Shown here: in pieces, positions 44,944-53,788 of the stretch
How the letters are laid out: each line of letters opens with the position of its first letter
Numbering within the stretch: position 1 is the first letter of the stretch
From: Pseudomonadota bacterium
Lineage (GTDB): Bacteria > Pseudomonadota > Gammaproteobacteria > Steroidobacterales > Steroidobacteraceae
Length of the DNA stretch: 64,000 nt
NCBI GenBank assembly: GCA_018240525.1
Contig: JAFEFN010000014.1
Coordinates: 854,487-918,486, forward strand
Direction of reading: 5' to 3'
The notes under the pieces: generated by a model
What the model saw: only the letters and a program-made list of their open reading frames with translations
Told to the model about the DNA's origin: nothing
Database searches by the model: none
Position numbers and translations under genes: made by a program

Positions 44944-45048
44944 GTTGGCCAGGCGCGCGGCAACAGCGGTGCAACAGTTTGGCAAGCGCCGCGTGATTTG
45001 GCCATCGGTACTTGACCCTGTGCACTCGGAAGACGGATCTTTACCGGC

Positions 45049-45762
45049 ATGGAACGCAGGAAGATCGCCGTGGTGACCGGTGCCAGCTCCGGGATCGGGC
45101 TGGCCACGGCCCAGGCGCTGGGGCGCGCAGGCCTGGACGTGTTCCTGGTCGGACGCCACCCCGCCCGCCTGCGCGCCGCCGCCGCCGGCCTGCCGCGCGG
45201 CCGGCTGCGCGGCCGGGCGCAGGCGGACCTCGCCTCGCTCGATGACCTGCGCGCACTCATCGTGCAGGTCCTCGGCCTGGGCCACGTGGACCTGCTGGTG
45301 CACTGTGCCGGCGAGTACGACCGCAGCGAGGCCGGCCGCTTCGACCCGGAGCGCTTCGCGCTGCTGTTCGACGTCAACGTGCGCGCGCCCTACCTGCTCA
45401 CGCAGGGACTGCTGGTTGCGCTGGCGCGCGCCAGGGGACAGGTCGTGTTCGTGAACTCCAGCGTGGTGCGCGGTGCCGGCGAGGGCGTGGCCCTGTACAA
45501 ATCGACGCAGCATGCAGTGCAGGGCCTCACCGACAGCCTGCGCCAGGACTTGAACCGGCGCGGTATCCGCGTGACCAGCCTGTACCCGGGCCGGACCGCG
45601 ACGCCGCGCATGGCGCGGATCTACCGCCGCGAGGGCAAGCGCTACCGCCCGGCGCTGCTCATGAGTGCCGCGGATGTCGCCGGGGTCGTGGTCGCGCTGG
45701 CGCAGCTGCCGGCCGGGGTGGAGGTGACCGACCTGCACCTGCGCTCGGTGCACCGCTACTGA
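45049..45762 (+). CDS. SDR-family protein with altered catalytic motif
   Basis: 237 residues, classical short-chain dehydrogenase: TGASSGIGLATAQAL (10-23), LLVHCAGEY (NNAG equivalent), NVRAPYLLTQG, Ser138 in VFVNSSVV and Tyr150. The usual YxxxK is Y150-KSTQ154: the Lys that lowers the Tyr pKa and holds the nicotinamide ribose is Gln. The neighbouring HAVQGLTDSLRQDLNRRGIRVTSLYPGRTATPR is normal. Activity could be reduced, changed or lost. Converges with the glycosyltransferase at 45.8 kb (stops 4 bases apart). Confidence 0.87.
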   Translation: MERRKIAVVTGASSGIGLATAQALGRAGLDVFLVGRHPARLRAAAAGLPRGRLRGRAQADLASLDDLRALIVQVLGLGHVDLLVHCAGEYDRSEAGRFDPERFALLFDVNVRAPYLLTQGLLVALARARGQVVFVNSSVVRGAGEGVALYKSTQHAVQGLTDSLRQDLNRRGIRVTSLYPGRTATPRMARIYRREGKRYRPALLMSAADVAGVVVALAQLPAGVEVTDLHLRSVHRY

Positions 45763-45766
45763 GGGC

Positions 45767-46792
45767 TCAGGGCGAGCGCCCGCTCACCCGCCGCGACGCG
45801 GAAGCCAGGCGTCCGCCGATGACGCGCGCCAGCGCGCTCGGCGAGATGATCTTGCGCAACACGTGCGAGGCGATGGCGCCGGCCAGCCTCAGCCGGTCGA
45901 GCGGCGCCCCGATCATCTGCAGCATCTGCCGGTGGTACGCCCAGAACTCCGCGCCGCGGTGCTCGACCGCACCGAGCGCCAGGCGCGCGTAGTACTGCTG
46001 CAGGCGCTCGTCCATGCGGCGCGCGAACTCCTCGTCGCTGAGGTACTCGCGGCCGTAGCGCGCCAGCGTGTAGGTGTGGCAGCTGGGCATAGTGAACAGG
46101 TAGTACGTGGCCGAGGTGTAGCTGCGGGCGTGCGTGCGCACGTACGCGAGCACCTCGTGCACGAAGGCGAAGTCGCACTCGCGCAGGATGTCGTAACAGG
46201 CCTCCTCGTCCGCCTGCAGGTTGTCCGGGTTGTAGAACGGCGTGCGCTTGCGCACCAGGTCCGTCCTGATGAGCATCGTGGTCGGCGAGCCGAAGAAGTA
46301 GCCTTCGTTGAGCAATCCTGCGCGCCCGGCCTCGCGGCCGCTCAGGTGGCTGCACTTCTGGCCCGCGGCCGGCGCCAGGCGGTCGAACAGCACACGGTTT
46401 GTGCCGGTGAGCGCGCGCGCACACACCAGCCCCACCGTGGGGCGGTCGAGCGCGCAGGCGACGAGGCGCTCCAGGCACTCCGGGTACAGCCAGTCATCGG
46501 CCATGACCGGCTTGCAGTAGATGCTCGCGGGATCGATCTGGGTGAGCGCGTGATTGTGGTTCTGCACGATCGGCAGGAACTGCGCGTTGTCCGAGACTGA
46601 GATGCGCGCATCGCGCGCCGCGTACTCGCGCGCGATCTCGACCGTGTCGTCGGCGCTGCAGTTGTTGACGATGACGTAGCGCCAGTTGTCGTAGGTCTGC
46701 GCCAGTACGCTCTCGATGCACTCGCGCAGGTATTCGCCGCCGTTGTAGACGGGCGTTACCAGACTGACCAGGGGTGCATGCCTGTCGCTCAC
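45767..46792 (-). CDS. Family 2 glycosyltransferase
   Basis: 341 residues, GT-A fold without transmembrane helices. N-terminal VSLVTPVYNGGEYLRECIESVLAQTYDNWRYVIVNNCSADDT, metal-binding DD in VMADDWLYPECLERL, and an acceptor-side segment with LQADEEACYDIL. Cytosolic transferase that adds a sugar from a nucleotide donor to a growing lipid-linked glycan. Donor and linkage unknown. Divergent from the GT4 gene across about 120 bases. Confidence 0.9.
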   Translation of the reverse strand: MSDRHAPLVSLVTPVYNGGEYLRECIESVLAQTYDNWRYVIVNNCSADDTVEIAREYAARDARISVSDNAQFLPIVQNHNHALTQIDPASIYCKPVMADDWLYPECLERLVACALDRPTVGLVCARALTGTNRVLFDRLAPAAGQKCSHLSGREAGRAGLLNEGYFFGSPTTMLIRTDLVRKRTPFYNPDNLQADEEACYDILRECDFAFVHEVLAYVRTHARSYTSATYYLFTMPSCHTYTLARYGREYLSDEEFARRMDERLQQYYARLALGAVEHRGAEFWAYHRQMLQMIGAPLDRLRLAGAIASHVLRKIISPSALARVIGGRLASASRRVSGRSP

Positions 46793-46912
46793 GGCTGGAA
46801 AGATTTCACAATAATCCGCGCTCGCACGGATCGCATTCGTTGGACTTTATTGTACTGTACTCCCTCAGGCGGGCGCGGGAGTGCGTCCAGGTCGCGATCC
46901 GGAGTCTCGCTG

Positions 46913-48004
46913 TTGCGCGTATTGTTCGTTAACCCACGGATTTATCTGCCGCAGCTTCTCGGAGGGGTCGAGACCACGACCTACGATCTGTGCCGCCAGC
47001 TGACCGCCATGGGGCACCCGGCCGCCGTCATGGCGCAGATCGGCCGCCACGATGCAATGTGGATCTACAACCGGGTCAAGAGCCGCCTCGTGCGGCGCGC
47101 CTTTCCGCTCACCAACTACCGCGGCCTGCCGGTCTACCGCGGCTACAACCACCGCGCCGCGATCGGCGAGGTGGTGGAGCACTTCCACCCCGATGCCATC
47201 GTCATCTCCGGCGGCGCGGACGAATCCTTCGAGCTTGGGCCGTATTGCGCGGCGACCGGGGTGCGCAGCGCCTTCTACTTCCACGAGCTGAACACGCTGC
47301 GCCGGCTGACCAAGCCGCAGCTGCTCGACGGGCTGTCGCTGATCGCCAATTCCGCCTACACGGCGAGCATCGTCAAGCAGCTCATCCATCTGGATGCGAC
47401 GGTGATTCCGCCGCTGGTCGACCGCAGCGCCTACGAGTTCCAGAGCACGCGCCGCTACGTCACCATGGTGAATCCCCGGCGCATCAAGGGCGGCCAGATC
47501 GCCTTCGACCTCGCCAAGGCGTGCCCTGACATCCCCTTCGTGTTCGTCGAGGCCTGGAACACCACCGACCCGTTCGTGCGTGGCCTGTGCGAGGCGGTGC
47601 GCGAGCTGCCGAACGTCACCTGGCGCAAGCCGACCCTCGACATGCGCCACATCTACAGCGGCACGCGCGTGGTGCTGGTGCCGAGCCAGTGGGAGGAAAC
47701 CTGGGGCCGCGTGGTGACCGAGGCGCATGCCTCGGGCATCCCGGTGCTGGCGCGTGCCTACGCGGCGCTGCCCGAGTCGGTCGGCCCCGGTGGCGTGCTG
47801 GTCGCTGCGGAGGCGCCCATCGAGGTCTGGGTCAAGGCGCTGCGCCAGATGTGGGACGACAAGGCCTACTACGACACCCTGGTGGCGCGCACGCGCGAAT
47901 TTTCCGCCCGTGCCGAGGCGACACCGGCCTACCTGGCCGAGAAGCTCATAACTTCCCTGCGGGCGCCGGCGCCTCCCAGACCTTCCAGGGGCAGTCACCC
48001 TTAG
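46913..48004 (+). CDS. GT4-type glycosyltransferase
   Basis: About 363 residues from a TTG at 46913 with GGAG upstream; the frame extends to 46778 but that part overlaps the divergent gene and has no family match. GT-B fold: N-terminal LRVLFVNPRIYLPQLLGGVETTTYDLCRQL, and in the second domain VLVPSQWEETWGRVVTEAHASGIPVLARAYAALPESVGPGG with the E-x7-E type donor site. Retaining family 4 enzyme by pattern. Its last 59 bases overlap tail-to-tail with the rfbF-like gene on the other strand. Confidence 0.85.
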   Translation: MRVLFVNPRIYLPQLLGGVETTTYDLCRQLTAMGHPAAVMAQIGRHDAMWIYNRVKSRLVRRAFPLTNYRGLPVYRGYNHRAAIGEVVEHFHPDAIVISGGADESFELGPYCAATGVRSAFYFHELNTLRRLTKPQLLDGLSLIANSAYTASIVKQLIHLDATVIPPLVDRSAYEFQSTRRYVTMVNPRRIKGGQIAFDLAKACPDIPFVFVEAWNTTDPFVRGLCEAVRELPNVTWRKPTLDMRHIYSGTRVVLVPSQWEETWGRVVTEAHASGIPVLARAYAALPESVGPGGVLVAAEAPIEVWVKALRQMWDDKAYYDTLVARTREFSARAEATPAYLAEKLITSLRAPAPPRPSRGSHP

Positions 48005-48743
48005 CCTCGAGGCGCTCGTAGGTGATCTTGTCCTTGTAGGTGTCCATGCACTGCCAGAAGCCGTCCCAGCCGTAGGCGACGAGCTTCTGCTTCTCGATGA
48101 GCCGCCCGAAGGGCTGCTCGACCAGCTCCTCGCCCTCGTTGAGGTAGTCGAAGATCTCGTGGCGCAGGGCGAAGAACCCGCCGTTGATGCGCACCTCCAG
48201 ATCATGCACCGCGCCGAAGGAGGTGACGATGCCCTGCTGGGTGGTCTTGACCATGTGGAAGCTCTGCGGGCTGCGCACCGAGAGAAAGCTCGCCACCGCC
48301 TTCTTGGCGCGGAAGTCCTCGATGATGCTGTCGAGCGGGGCGTCCGAGAGTCCGTCGGAGTAGTTGGCGAGGAACTCGCTCTCGTCGTCCAGGTAGTGCC
48401 GCACGCGCAGCAGGCGCTGCCCGATGTTGCTGTGCAGCCCGGTGTCGACGAAGGTGACGTTCCAGTTGCTGGTCTCGTGGCCGTGCAGCTCGATGCGCTT
48501 GCCGCCCTCGTGCCAGGTGAAGTCGTTCGACATCGCCTCGTTGTAGCGCAGGAAGTACTCGCGGATCAGGTCACCCCGGTAGCCCAGGCAGAGGATGAAG
48601 TCGCGGTGCCCGTAGTGCGCGTAGTAGCGCATCAGGTGCCACAGCAGCGGCCGGTAGCCTATGTTGACCAGCGGCTTGGGAATGGTCTCGGACTGCTCGC
48701 GCAGCCGCGTGCCCAGGCCCCCGCAGAAAAGGACGACTTTCAT
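47946..48743 (-). CDS. rfbF: Glucose-1-phosphate cytidylyltransferase (RfbF-like)
   Basis: 265 residues. Nucleotidyltransferase signature VLFCGGLGTRLREQSETIPKPLVNIGYRPLLWHLMRYYAHYG, then the RfbF-specific FILCLGYRGDLIREYF, the metal Asp in FLANYSDGLSD and KAVASFLSVR. It makes CDP-glucose from CTP and glucose-1-phosphate for CDP-deoxysugars. No separate CDP-glucose 4,6-dehydratase (RfbG) is seen; the SDR-type epimerase gene three genes upstream may fill that role. The ATG overlaps the DUF4910 gene stop by 4 bases (ATGA). Last gene of the Wzm-Wzt operon. Confidence 0.9.
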   Translation of the reverse strand: MKVVLFCGGLGTRLREQSETIPKPLVNIGYRPLLWHLMRYYAHYGHRDFILCLGYRGDLIREYFLRYNEAMSNDFTWHEGGKRIELHGHETSNWNVTFVDTGLHSNIGQRLLRVRHYLDDESEFLANYSDGLSDAPLDSIIEDFRAKKAVASFLSVRSPQSFHMVKTTQQGIVTSFGAVHDLEVRINGGFFALRHEIFDYLNEGEELVEQPFGRLIEKQKLVAYGWDGFWQCMDTYKDKITYERLEAKGDCPWKVWEAPAPAGKL

Positions 48744-50095
48744 GACTTGCGGCCGATCTTACCGGCAAGCCGCGGCCGCGCTGTGCGCTTGGTCACGGCC
48801 GCGCGCACCGGGCGCAGCAGCCGGGCCGCCTCGAGCTCGCGGGCGGCGGCGCGCACGGTGGCAAAGGACAGGCCGGAGCGCTGCGCGATGTCCAGCAGGG
48901 TGTGGGCGCCATCGGACTGGTTGAGGACCCACAGCAGCGCGTGCTCGCGCTCGCCGGGCGCGCGGCCGCCCACCGAGCCGTAAAGTCCGTGCTTGCCCAG
49001 GCGCGGCTCGCCCCAGGGGGCGAGGTTCAGGTAGCGGCCGTTGTCCTCGAGGATCCGCACGGCGTTCCTGCAGGCCTCGAGGCTCTCGGCCAGGCAGTCC
49101 GGCGTGATCAGGTCCAGGTCGTCCGCCGAGCTGTGGTACTCGGGGTAACCGCCGTTGACCGAGCGCGTCAGCCGCCCGACCGGCAGGTTGAAGCCCGGGG
49201 AGCAGAACTGGCGCTCGTCGTACCCGTACGGGGAGAAGCCGATCGAGGTCCCGCCGTGCGCGATGACGTGGGCGCCGATGGCGTCGATCTCGCTGTCCTC
49301 CAGGCGGCTACGCTTGTAGGTGAGCGCGCCGCGGTCGCCGAGCAGTGTCAGCACCAGGCCATGGCGGATGCGCGGCAGAACCCTGGGGTTGCGCTTCAGC
49401 CAGACGAGCGAGCCGATGGTCCCGGGCGCAAACACGAAGCGATAGGTGAGGCGGCGCGGCTCGCGCGCGATCCACTCGGCGAGCGCGGTCGCCACGGACA
49501 TGCCGCTGGTGTTGTCGTTCGCCAGCGAGGGGTGGCAGGTGTGCGTGAAGAACAGCACCTCCTCGCGCGTGCGGCCGGGGATGATCAGCTCCCCGTAGCT
49601 GAGCGCGCCGGGCGCGAGCGAGCTCTTCACCTCGACCCGGTACTGGCCCGCGCCGAGGGCCTCGCGGGCGAGCGCGCTCATGCAGAACCCCCAGCTGCGC
49701 TGGTAGTAGCTGGTGCGGTAGGGAATCCACTCCGGGTTATCCGGATGCACGTGCAGGCGCGGCGCCAGCTCCTGCAGCGACAGGGTCGTTGCGAGCGGTT
49801 CGGAGTAGCTCACCAGGTGCAGGTTGTGCTGGCGGAAGTCGACCACGCGGCGGCCGTGCGCGTCCATGACGCAGGCATCCTCGATGTTCCACTCCGGCGG
49901 CACCTCCCAGTCGAAGACCCGCGTGCCGGAGCGCACCTCGTGCACGGTGAGCGGGATGCGCGCGCGGATGAGCGCGAGGGTCTGGCGGACGCCGTTGCCG
50001 GTGATGCTGCGGCAGATCGGGTACAGCCGCGCGGCGAAGGCGTGCAGCTGCCCGCCCTCGCCTGCGGTCGCCGGTGCCCGCGCGCTCACGTCCAC
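48740..50095 (-). CDS. DUF4910 (M28-like aminopeptidase fold) with C-terminal winged helix
   Basis: 451 residues. N-terminal DUF2172/DUF4910 segment (about 10-130: FAARLYPICRSITGNGVRQTL, FDWEVPPEWNIEDACVMDAHG), a zinc-peptidase-like core (about 130-375) with FFTHTCHPSLANDNTSGMSVA and YPEYHSSADDLDLI giving H/D/H ligands, and a C-terminal winged helix (about 385-430, TLLDIAQRSGLSFATVRAAARELEAARLL). Families of this type are widespread in polysaccharide clusters next to cytidylyltransferases, with no proven sugar substrate. It overlaps both neighbours (10 bases with the epimerase gene, 4 bases with rfbF), so it is part of the pathway. Confidence 0.85.
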   Translation of the reverse strand: MDVSARAPATAGEGGQLHAFAARLYPICRSITGNGVRQTLALIRARIPLTVHEVRSGTRVFDWEVPPEWNIEDACVMDAHGRRVVDFRQHNLHLVSYSEPLATTLSLQELAPRLHVHPDNPEWIPYRTSYYQRSWGFCMSALAREALGAGQYRVEVKSSLAPGALSYGELIIPGRTREEVLFFTHTCHPSLANDNTSGMSVATALAEWIAREPRRLTYRFVFAPGTIGSLVWLKRNPRVLPRIRHGLVLTLLGDRGALTYKRSRLEDSEIDAIGAHVIAHGGTSIGFSPYGYDERQFCSPGFNLPVGRLTRSVNGGYPEYHSSADDLDLITPDCLAESLEACRNAVRILEDNGRYLNLAPWGEPRLGKHGLYGSVGGRAPGEREHALLWVLNQSDGAHTLLDIAQRSGLSFATVRAAARELEAARLLRPVRAAVTKRTARPRLAGKIGRKS

Positions 50096-50679
50096 CAGCC
50101 CCCTCCGGGCGCTGCGGCGCGGCGCGACAGCTCCGCCTCGTAGGCGGTGCGCGAAAAGTCGGGGTAGTCGGCATCGCGCGCGGCGATCACGCTCGCCTGC
50201 GCGATCGGCCAGCGGATGCCGAAGGCCGGGTCGTTCCAGCGCACCCCGGTGGCGAGCTCCGGGGCGTAGAAGTCGGTCATCTGGTAGAGCACCTCGGTCT
50301 GGTCCGCCACGGTCTGAAAGCCGTGCGCCACCCCCGGCGGCACGTAGACCGCGTCGCGGTTGTCCTGGTCAAGGGCGACGGACAGGTGGCTCATGTAGGT
50401 CGGCAGCCCGGGCCGCAGGTCCAGCAGCACGTCGTGGATGGCACCGCGCACGCAGCGCACCAGCTTCGCCTCCCGCGAGGGCGGCCACTGCAGGTGCAGC
50501 CCGCGCACGGTGCCGCGGCGCGGGTTCCAGGAGATGCTGGACTGTACGAACTCGCCCCGCAAGTTCTGCCCGCTCAGCTCGCGCACGCACGCCGAACGGG
50601 CGAAGAAGCCGCGCTCGTCCTGGAGGCGCTCGAGCCTGACGAGCGCCGCACCGGGCAGGCCGAGGGGTTCGATCTTCAT
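50086..50679 (-). CDS. dTDP-4-dehydrorhamnose 3,5-epimerase-like cupin
   Basis: 197 residues of the RmlC cupin fold. Conserved DERGFFARSACV, VQSSISWNPRRGTVRGLHLQ with the catalytic His, KLVRCVRGAIHDVLLDLR with the Lys/Asp pair, VYVPPGVAHGFQTV, and LYQMTDFY with the general-acid Tyr. It would epimerise C3 and/or C5 of a 4-keto-6-deoxy sugar nucleotide, probably CDP-linked given RfbF. Starts directly after the SDR-epimerase stop with no gap. Whether both carbons are epimerised is not readable. Confidence 0.88.
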   Translation of the reverse strand: MKIEPLGLPGAALVRLERLQDERGFFARSACVRELSGQNLRGEFVQSSISWNPRRGTVRGLHLQWPPSREAKLVRCVRGAIHDVLLDLRPGLPTYMSHLSVALDQDNRDAVYVPPGVAHGFQTVADQTEVLYQMTDFYAPELATGVRWNDPAFGIRWPIAQASVIAARDADYPDFSRTAYEAELSRRAAAPGGGWWT

Positions 50680-51711
50680 CTAGCGCCAGTAGAACTCATC
50701 GTCGATCTGGCCGGTAGCCAGCAGGTACTTCAGCTGCTTCAGGCGGGTAAAGGCCCGGAACTGGTAGGTCTCCTGCGGCATCTGGATGCGCGCGAACAGC
50801 TGGTGCAGCTGCCGCGCGCCATCCTGCGCGGTGTAGCGGCACGCAAAGCCGGGCAGCTCGCGCGCAATCCGCCCGAAGCTCACGCGGTAGCTGCGGTTGT
50901 CCGGGGAGGCAGGCCCCGTGGTCACGGTGCAGCCGGGAAACTCGCCGGCGACGATCTGCGCCAGCTCGCGCACGCGGTAGTTCTGCGAGTCCTGGCCGAC
51001 GTTGAAAATCCGGCCGCGGATGGCCTCCTCGGGCGCCAGCAGGCAGCGGCAGATGGCCTCGCAGATGTCGGCCACGTGCACCACCGGCCGCCAGGGGCTG
51101 CCGTCGCTGGTCATGGCGATGCGCCGCGTGGTCCAGGCGAGTGCACACAGGTCGTTGATGACGATGTCGAAGCGCATGCGCGGCGAGGGCCCGAAGGCGG
51201 TGGCATTGCGCAGGAACACCGGGGCGAAGGCGCTGCTGGCCATGGCACCCACGTCGCGCTCGACCAGCACCTTGCACTCCGCATAGGTGGTCTGCGGATT
51301 GACCGGCGCCTCCTCGTCCAGGAACTCGCCGCTGCCGGCGCCGTAGACGCTGCACGAGGAGGTGTAGACGAAGCGGCGGATGCCGGCATCGCGGGCCAGC
51401 CGCGCCAGCGCCAGCGAGCCTGCGTGGTTGATCTGGCGCGTCACCGTCGGGCTGTTCTGCCCGAGCGGGTCGTTGGACAGTTCGGCAAGGTGCACGACCG
51501 CATCGCAGCCGGCCAGGTCCTGGGCCGTGAGCCGCCGCAGGTCCTTGTTGAGCGTCAGCGGCGAGACCTGCAGGTGCGCATCGTCGCTGTACAGCCAGCC
51601 GTCGCGGTAGTAGCCGGTGTCGAGGCCGGTCACGGCAAGCCCGCGACCGATCAGGTAGGGCGCCAGCACCGCGCCGATGTAGCCGTTGACCCCTGTGACG
51701 AAGACGCGCAT
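50680..51711 (-). CDS. NAD-dependent sugar epimerase/dehydratase
   Basis: 343 residues, extended SDR. TGVNGYIGAVLAPYLIGRG (NAD motif), VVHLAELSNDPLGQNS, catalytic SSCSVYGAG and YAECKVLVE (YxxxK), VFLRNATAFGPSPRMRFDIVIND and GRIFNVGQDSQNYRVRELA. Acts on a nucleotide sugar; both dehydratase and epimerase/reductase functions are possible. In the CDP-sugar operon it is the only oxidoreductase, so it may carry the 4,6-dehydration or 4-keto step. Lies 22 bases after wzt. Confidence 0.9.
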   Translation of the reverse strand: MRVFVTGVNGYIGAVLAPYLIGRGLAVTGLDTGYYRDGWLYSDDAHLQVSPLTLNKDLRRLTAQDLAGCDAVVHLAELSNDPLGQNSPTVTRQINHAGSLALARLARDAGIRRFVYTSSCSVYGAGSGEFLDEEAPVNPQTTYAECKVLVERDVGAMASSAFAPVFLRNATAFGPSPRMRFDIVINDLCALAWTTRRIAMTSDGSPWRPVVHVADICEAICRCLLAPEEAIRGRIFNVGQDSQNYRVRELAQIVAGEFPGCTVTTGPASPDNRSYRVSFGRIARELPGFACRYTAQDGARQLHQLFARIQMPQETYQFRAFTRLKQLKYLLATGQIDDEFYWR

Positions 51712-51733
51712 CGGGTTGGTCGTGCGCCCCAGC

Positions 51734-53002
51734 CTACTCCGGCGCCGTCCCGTCGATGCCCTCCAGGCGCCAGCGCTGCGGGAAGAAGACCAGCCCGTAG
51801 CGGCTGTCGATGCGGCGCGAGGTGTTGTAGATCGCCGCCTCCTCGATGTCCAGGCTCATGGCGTGCTCGATGACGTCGTAGTTGTGGTGCTTCAGGGCCG
51901 AGTCTACCCATAGCGACAGCGAGTACCTGCCCGGCAAGAGGTTCAGCATGTCGATCTCCAGATCGACGTGGCCGTCGCCGGGATTCACCCGCGGGATGTC
52001 GAGGTTGTGCAGCCAGGTGCTGCTGTCGGTGATGAGGGTGCCCATCTCGCTGATGATCTTGATGCCGAAGCTCGGCCGCTCGACCGCCTCGGTGGCGTGG
52101 TAGTGCAGGCGGATGGTCACGGCCTTGCCGCTGCGCGTGACGGTCTGCAGCTCGCCCCCCTTGCTGAGCAGCTCCACGCGCGTGAAGCGGACCTCGCCGG
52201 AGCCGCGCCGGCCGTCCTCCAGCCGTGCAAGATCATTGCTCGCCCCCTCGCTGGAGGTGAACGAGCCCATGTAGGCCTCGATGACTTCGTGGGTGCTGGC
52301 ATCCAGGCGCACCTGACCGTTGGCGATCCAGATGCCGCGCGAGCACAGGTTCTCCACCGCGGACATGTTGTGGGACACGAACAGCACGGTGCGACCGCCG
52401 CCGCGCATGTCCTGCATCGCCGTGATGCACTTCTTCTGGAACACGGCATCCCCGACCGCCAGCACCTCGTCGACGATCAGCACGTCCGGCTCCAGGTGCG
52501 CCGCCACCGCGAAGCCCAGGCGCATGCGCATGCCGCTCGAGTAGCGCTTGATGGGCGTATCGATGAAGCGCTCGACGCCGGCGAAGGTGACGATCTGGTC
52601 GAACTTGGCGTCCACCTCGCGCTTCTTCATGCCGATGATGGAGGCGTTGAGGTAGACGTTCTCGCGCCCGGTCAGCTCCTCGTGGAAGCCCGTGCCCACC
52701 TCGAGCATCGAGGCGATGCGGCCGCGCGCCCGGACGGTCCCGGAGGTGGGATAGGTGATCTTGGAGAGGATCTTCAGCAGCGTGCTCTTGCCGGCGCCGT
52801 TGCGGCCGACGATGCCCACCACCTCGCCCTCGTTCACGCGGAAGGAGACGTTGCGCAGCGCCCAGAGGATCTCCTTGGGCCGCCGCTTGCGGAACGGCGC
52901 GCGCACCAGGTTCACCAGCTGGTCGCGCAGCTGGGTCTCGTTCTGCAGCCTGCCCAGCTCGTAGCATTTCGAAAGGTTATCGACGGTGACCGATTCAGCC
53001 AT
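51734..53002 (-). CDS. wzt: Polysaccharide ABC transporter ATP-binding protein with Wzt C-terminal domain
   Basis: 422 residues. ATPase domain (about 1-250): Walker A GRNGAGKSTLL, signature YSSGMRMRLGFA, Walker B DVLIVDEVLAVGD, H-loop VSHNM; typical Wzt/TagH sequence near ASMLEVGTGFHEELTGRENVYLN. The C-terminal 150 residues (about 270-410, VRFTRVELLSKGGELQTV...MLNLLPGRYSLSLWVD) form the beta-sandwich that recognises the non-reducing end cap of the O-antigen. A methylated or otherwise modified cap is therefore expected, which fits the nearby methyltransferases. Exports a lipid-linked glycan with Wzm; 6 bases separate the two genes. Confidence 0.94.
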   Translation of the reverse strand: MAESVTVDNLSKCYELGRLQNETQLRDQLVNLVRAPFRKRRPKEILWALRNVSFRVNEGEVVGIVGRNGAGKSTLLKILSKITYPTSGTVRARGRIASMLEVGTGFHEELTGRENVYLNASIIGMKKREVDAKFDQIVTFAGVERFIDTPIKRYSSGMRMRLGFAVAAHLEPDVLIVDEVLAVGDAVFQKKCITAMQDMRGGGRTVLFVSHNMSAVENLCSRGIWIANGQVRLDASTHEVIEAYMGSFTSSEGASNDLARLEDGRRGSGEVRFTRVELLSKGGELQTVTRSGKAVTIRLHYHATEAVERPSFGIKIISEMGTLITDSSTWLHNLDIPRVNPGDGHVDLEIDMLNLLPGRYSLSLWVDSALKHHNYDVIEHAMSLDIEEAAIYNTSRRIDSRYGLVFFPQRWRLEGIDGTAPE

Positions 53003-53008
53003 GGCGGT

Positions 53009-53788
53009 TCAGACGATGTCCGCGAAGACGCGCTCGGTGCGGCTGAAGTGCAGGCCGCCGAGTGCCAGAAAGAACAGGGTCACCACCCAGGACAGGCCGA
53101 CGATCGACCAGTCGATGGTGCCGCCGAACAGGCAGGCGCGGAAGCCCTCGACGATGCCCGTCAGGGGATTCAGGGCGAGCAGCGTCGTGTACTTCTTCGG
53201 GATGAAGGTGACAGGATAGATGATCGGCGTCACAAACAGGCCGATCTGCACGATGAACGGGATGGTGTACTTGACGTCGCGGTAGCGCACGTTGAGCGAG
53301 GCCAGCAGCATGCCGGTGCCCATCACCAGGAGCACCGTCTGCCCCACGAACAACGGCGTGAGCAGCAGCGACCAGCCCGGCGTGACGTGGTAGTAGAACA
53401 TCATACCGATGAGCAGCACCGAGCCGACCAGGAGGTCGAGGATGCCACCCAGGGCGGCGGCCGCCGGCAGCAGCATGCGCGGGAAGTAGATCTTGGTGAT
53501 CAGGTTCGAGTTCGCGACCAGGCTGTTGCCCACCTGCGAGAGCGTCACGGAGAAGTAGGTCCACAGCAGCAGCGCCGAGTACGAGAACAGCGGGTAAGGC
53601 ACGCCGCTGCTCGGGATGCCGGCGAGCTTCCCGAAGAACAGCGTGAAGGTAATCATGGTGAACAGTGGCTGGATGACGGCCCAGCCCACGCCGAGCGCCG
53701 CCTGCTTGTAACGCACCTTGACGTCACGCCAGGCGAGGAAATAGAGGATCTCCCGGCTGCGCCAGACTTCCGAAAACCGTTCACCCAC
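53009..53788 (-). CDS. wzm: Polysaccharide ABC transporter permease
   Basis: 259 residues, six transmembrane helices of the ABC-2 type. Amphipathic N-terminus (SREILYFLAWRDVKVRYKQAALGVGWAVIQPLFTM), LIGMMFYYHV, LLASLNVRYRDVKYTIPFIVQIGLFVTPIIYP, and LNPLTGIVEGFRACLF, all typical of Wzm/TagG. Forms the inner-membrane channel for lipid-linked polysaccharide, paired with the following Wzt. First gene of a six-gene operon with the CDP-sugar module. Confidence 0.94.
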   Translation of the reverse strand: MGERFSEVWRSREILYFLAWRDVKVRYKQAALGVGWAVIQPLFTMITFTLFFGKLAGIPSSGVPYPLFSYSALLLWTYFSVTLSQVGNSLVANSNLITKIYFPRMLLPAAAALGGILDLLVGSVLLIGMMFYYHVTPGWSLLLTPLFVGQTVLLVMGTGMLLASLNVRYRDVKYTIPFIVQIGLFVTPIIYPVTFIPKKYTTLLALNPLTGIVEGFRACLFGGTIDWSIVGLSWVVTLFFLALGGLHFSRTERVFADIV

